Positions 5,361 through 7,632 of a stretch of 7,632 bases of DNA are shown here, one piece after another. A program made the position numbers and the translations under genes. The notes below the pieces were generated by a model that worked only from the letters and a program-made list of their open reading frames with translations, made no database searches and was not told the DNA's origin. Position 1 is the first letter of the stretch. Every line of letters begins with the position of its first letter. This DNA is from Candidatus Bipolaricaulota bacterium (GTDB taxonomy: Bacteria; Bipolaricaulota; Bipolaricaulia; M55B111): contig JAGXLP010000007.1 in NCBI GenBank assembly GCA_018334615.1, positions 1-7,632 of the forward strand, read 5' to 3'.

Positions 5361-5969
5361 TCATACTTCTTCCGGCACAGTTCGATAGAGACCTTCGTCT
5401 ATGATGAAGTTTAACACCTTTTCCGGAACCAATCCATCCACGGGTTGACCGTCCATAATTCTCTCCCGGACTTCAGTAGAAGAGAGTGATATTTCACTCA
5501 TTTTCAGAAATCTGATATCCTTACCTTGAAAAATACTTCCCTGAAAATCGTCTTTTAGAATACCGCCCCGCGGTGCCACTACAAAAGGGCACATGTTCAA
5601 GAGTTCCTCAGGGTTTTTCCAGGTGTCAATTTTTATCAGATTATCTGCCCCGACGATAAACATGATCTCGTCGAACAAATTCTTCATTTCTTTCAAAGTA
5701 TCGACAGTATAAGAAGGACCTTCTCTATTGATTTCGACGGGAGATACGTCCAGACCAACTCTATCTTCCACTGAAAGTTGAACCATCTTATACCGGATAT
5801 CTGCGCTGGTCATTCCCTCCTCAGTTTTGTGAGGAGGGTGTTTGGATGGAATTAGGATAACCTTATCCAGCTCCATCTGTACAAGGGCTTGTCTCGCCAC
5901 ATCAAGGTGCGCATTGTGAATTGGGTCAAACGTCCCCCCGAATAGTCCTACTCTAGAGCACGAGCTCAA
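5361..5969 (-). CDS. nadD: Nicotinate-nucleotide adenylyltransferase
   Basis: NadD transfers AMP from ATP to nicotinate mononucleotide to give deamido-NAD, in cytosolic NAD biosynthesis. The 202 residues are the usual size. The nucleotidyltransferase signature GGTFDPIHNAH (11-21) carries the HxxH catalytic pair (H18, H21), PSKHPPHK lies at 41-48, GPSYTVDTL (84-92) is conserved, and the C-terminal SSTEVR (163-168) is the ISSTxxR-type ATP-binding motif. The start is TTG at 5969, with GGAGG (5978-5982) eight bases upstream inside obgE. The signature begins at residue 8-11, as in other family members. It overlaps the obgE end by 17 nt, so translation is probably coupled. The usual followers yqeK and rsfS are absent; infC comes next. 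Confidence 0.96.
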   Translation of the reverse strand: MSSCSRVGLFGGTFDPIHNAHLDVARQALVQMELDKVILIPSKHPPHKTEEGMTSADIRYKMVQLSVEDRVGLDVSPVEINREGPSYTVDTLKEMKNLFDEIMFIVGADNLIKIDTWKNPEELLNMCPFVVAPRGGILKDDFQGSIFQGKDIRFLKMSEISLSSTEVRERIMDGQPVDGLVPEKVLNFIIDEGLYRTVPEEV

Positions 5970-7239
5970 ACTCTTTCCCTCCGATAAGGACTATGCTTCC
6001 GTCCTGCGCCCCGTTTTCCTTCAACTTGCTGATTACTCCCTGCTTCTCAAGTCTTTGATGGAAGTAACTTGGAGCGTCTTCCGTTGAGAAATCAAGCTTC
6101 TCGGCCAGTTTTTCCACTTCGCGTCCCTCGACGACAAACTTGTCTTCCTGTTTGAAAACGCGAAAACCTTTTTCTCCTTTAAATCTATAAACTCTGTACT
6201 CGTCTTCGGATTCCTCTTGTTTCTCTCTTTCCTCGGCACGTTCCCTTTCTTTCTGGAGCAATTCATAGGTTTCCTTTACCAGGCTATCCACGCCTTTCCC
6301 TGTAGCAGCTGATATCGGGTAAATATCCAGGCCCTCTTTATTGAACTTCTTAACCTGCCTTTCGATCTCACTTTCCTCGATCAAGTCGATCTTGTTACCA
6401 GCGACGATCTCGGGCATGTCGCCAAGCGAACTTTTGTACTCCTCCAGTTCATTCCGGAATATTTGCCAGTCTTCTAACGGATCCCGTCCCTCAATCCCCG
6501 AAATATCAACCATGTGAATCAGAAGTTTTGTCCGGGATAGGTGTCTCAGAAATTGATCACCGAGACCTTTGCCCTTGTGTGCTCCTTTAATTATTCCCGG
6601 AATATCTACCGCGACGAAATCGTTCCACTCGTCCAGGGATACCACACCTGGGTGAGGTTCCATGGTAGTAAAATGGTAATTTCCTATCTTTGGACGCTGG
6701 GCGGATATCTTAGATATCAGACTGGATTTTCCCACGTTGGGAAAACCCACAATTCCGACGTCTGCCAGCAATTGTAGTTCCAGTCGAAGATATTTTTCTT
6801 GTCCTTGACCTCCACGCTCTCTAATTCTAGGTGCGGTATTTCTTGAGTTCGAGAATGCCTTGTTACCTCGTCCGCCTGAACCACCTTTTGCGATTAAGAA
6901 AGTTTGTCCTTCTTCCTTTAAGTCAACTATCTTTTCGTCTGTTCCCCCATCATAGACCATCGTCCCGACAGGTAAGTCTATATAAAGGTCGTCCGCGGAA
7001 GCGCCAGTCTTTTCCTGAGTCCCTCCCTTTTCACCGTCATCAGCTTTGAAAGTATTCTTTTTCTCAAATTTTAAAAGAGTACTAATACTCCTGTCGGCCC
7101 TGAGGTATACGTTGCCCCCTTTTCCACCATTTCCACCATCAGGCCCTCCATGTCTTTGGCCAAGCTGATGCTCGAAGCTGATAATCCCGCTCCCACCATC
7201 TCCTGCTTTGACGGTTATAGTAGCTTCATCTACGAACAT
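5953..7239 (-). CDS. obgE: Obg family GTPase with OCT domain
   Basis: Obg/CgtA is an essential GTPase in late 50S assembly and stress signalling. All three domains are present in 428 residues: the glycine-rich Obg fold (about 1-157, with GGPDGGNGGKGG at 31-42 and AKGGSGGRGN at 117-126), the G domain, and the C-terminal OCT domain (about 347-428). G-domain motifs are P-loop GFPNVGKSS (165-173), switch I TT (191-192), DIPG (212-215), NKID (282-285) and SAA (310-312). A charged linker (about 330-346) precedes OCT. Switch I reads TTMEPHPGVV, where relatives usually have TTLxPNLGVV. The start ATG at 7239 has AGGA about six bases upstream. It lies 51 nt after rpmA and overlaps nadD by 17 nt. Confidence 0.97.
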   Translation of the reverse strand: MFVDEATITVKAGDGGSGIISFEHQLGQRHGGPDGGNGGKGGNVYLRADRSISTLLKFEKKNTFKADDGEKGGTQEKTGASADDLYIDLPVGTMVYDGGTDEKIVDLKEEGQTFLIAKGGSGGRGNKAFSNSRNTAPRIRERGGQGQEKYLRLELQLLADVGIVGFPNVGKSSLISKISAQRPKIGNYHFTTMEPHPGVVSLDEWNDFVAVDIPGIIKGAHKGKGLGDQFLRHLSRTKLLIHMVDISGIEGRDPLEDWQIFRNELEEYKSSLGDMPEIVAGNKIDLIEESEIERQVKKFNKEGLDIYPISAATGKGVDSLVKETYELLQKERERAEEREKQEESEDEYRVYRFKGEKGFRVFKQEDKFVVEGREVEKLAEKLDFSTEDAPSYFHQRLEKQGVISKLKENGAQDGSIVLIGGKEFELVL

Positions 7240-7290
7240 TTCATATCCTAGTTGGCGGAATCGACACGGGATAAAGGTTGGATTGGGAGT

Positions 7291-7542
7291 TTAGGAGGGA
7301 GGTACAACACTGATATACTTGTCTCCTGATCCTTCGAACTTGACGTGACCAGAAACTTTCGCAAAGATCGTATGATCCCTTCCCATACCAACGTTCTCTC
7401 CCGGTTTGAATTTAGTTCCACGCTGTCTGACTATAATATTGCCAGGTTCCACCCACTCACTGCCGAATTTCTTTACTCCTAACCTTTTACCGGCAGTATC
7501 GTGAACGTTTTGGGTTGAACCACTACTTACTTTGTGAGCCAT
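7291..7542 (-). CDS. rpmA: 50S ribosomal protein L27
   Basis: L27 sits in the 50S subunit with its N-terminus reaching towards the peptidyl transferase centre. The 83 residues have a typical core: LGVKKFG (21-27), GNIIVRQRGTKF (34-45), PGENVGMGRDHTIFA (47-61) and VKFE (67-70). The gene begins directly at MAHK, so there is no N-terminal extension to be removed by a Prp-type protease. The N-terminal segment is unusual: AHKVSSGSTQNVHDT, where E. coli has AHKKAGGSTRNGRDS, so several normally basic or glycine positions are changed. The ATG at 7542 has AAGGAG about six bases upstream. It lies 15 nt after rplU. Confidence 0.96.
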   Translation of the reverse strand: MAHKVSSGSTQNVHDTAGKRLGVKKFGSEWVEPGNIIVRQRGTKFKPGENVGMGRDHTIFAKVSGHVKFEGSGDKYISVVPPS

Positions 7543-7557
7543 AATATCTCCTTTCTT

Positions 7558-7632
7558 TTAGGATGAAATATTATCTACCCTGACTTTGGTATAGGGCTGT
7601 CTGTGACCAAGTTTCCTGCGCTGACCCTTTCT
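7558..7632 (-). CDS. rplU: 50S ribosomal protein L21, C-terminal end (partial)
   Basis: Only the last 24 codons and the TAA stop (7560-7558) are inside the window; the gene continues to the right. The translated tail is RKGQRRKLGHRQPYTKVRVD followed by NISS. This matches the conserved C-terminus of L21, with the basic KGxRRKxGHRQPYTxVxI pattern. Its position 15 nt upstream of rpmA is the standard rplU-rpmA arrangement. No gene lies between the two. Confidence 0.9.
   Translation of the reverse strand, partial: RKGQRRKLGHRQPYTKVRVDNISS

Noticed and set aside
6033..7049. Other-frame open stretches over obgE
   Set aside because: They are shadows of the GTPase gene without ribosome sites or domains.
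1..7632. CRISPR array, toxin-antitoxin pair or phage genes
   Set aside because: No regularly spaced direct repeats and no matching coding sequences were seen.

Overview
The window is bacterial. It holds the long variable arm of a bacterial-type tRNA-Ser, Shine-Dalgarno sites before most genes, and ribosomal protein and initiation factor genes in bacterial order. Base composition is moderate by eye. The separate alpha and beta subunits of glycyl-tRNA synthetase and the OCT domain on Obg fit many phyla. The L27 gene begins directly at MAHK, with no cleavable N-terminal extension, and no Prp/YsxB gene lies between rplU and rpmA. That argues against a typical Bacilli or Clostridia genome. Several family-typical positions are substituted (L27 N-terminus, Obg switch I, GlyQ), which suggests a divergent or poorly sampled lineage, but I cannot name the organism from this window.

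Layout. Positions 7-98 (+) are a complete tRNA-Ser(GCU). Positions 99-779 carry no convincing gene. This stretch holds two large fold-back (inverted-repeat) structures, about 118-364 and 452-752. The second is flanked by a perfect 9-bp direct repeat and looks like a MITE-type insertion. yidD (780-1025, +) follows. Positions 1026-1278 separate convergent yidD and glyS and hold a likely leftward terminator and a third inverted-repeat element (1104-1235). That element shares the CCAGCACT...AGTGCTGG ends with the core hairpin of the second.

From 1279 to the right edge everything is on the minus strand and tightly packed. In transcription order the genes are rplU (3' end only), rpmA, obgE, nadD, infC, rpmI, rplT, glyQ and glyS. 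Gaps are 51 nt or less, two gene pairs overlap (obgE/nadD 17 nt, glyQ/glyS 23 nt), and no terminator is evident inside, so this is probably one operon. It joins two modules that are usually separate: rplU-rpmA-obgE(-nadD), and infC-rpmI-rplT. glyQS occupies the slot after rplT where pheST often lies. The shared theme is translation: two 50S proteins, a 50S-assembly GTPase, an NAD biosynthesis enzyme, initiation factor 3, two more 50S proteins and an aminoacyl-tRNA synthetase.

Start codons are unusual. infC starts at AUC with an ideal Shine-Dalgarno site, 28 codons upstream of the first AUG. nadD and rpmI start at TTG and yidD at GTG. The coding content is ordinary housekeeping. The part most worth a second look is the set of palindromic elements between 118 and 1261.
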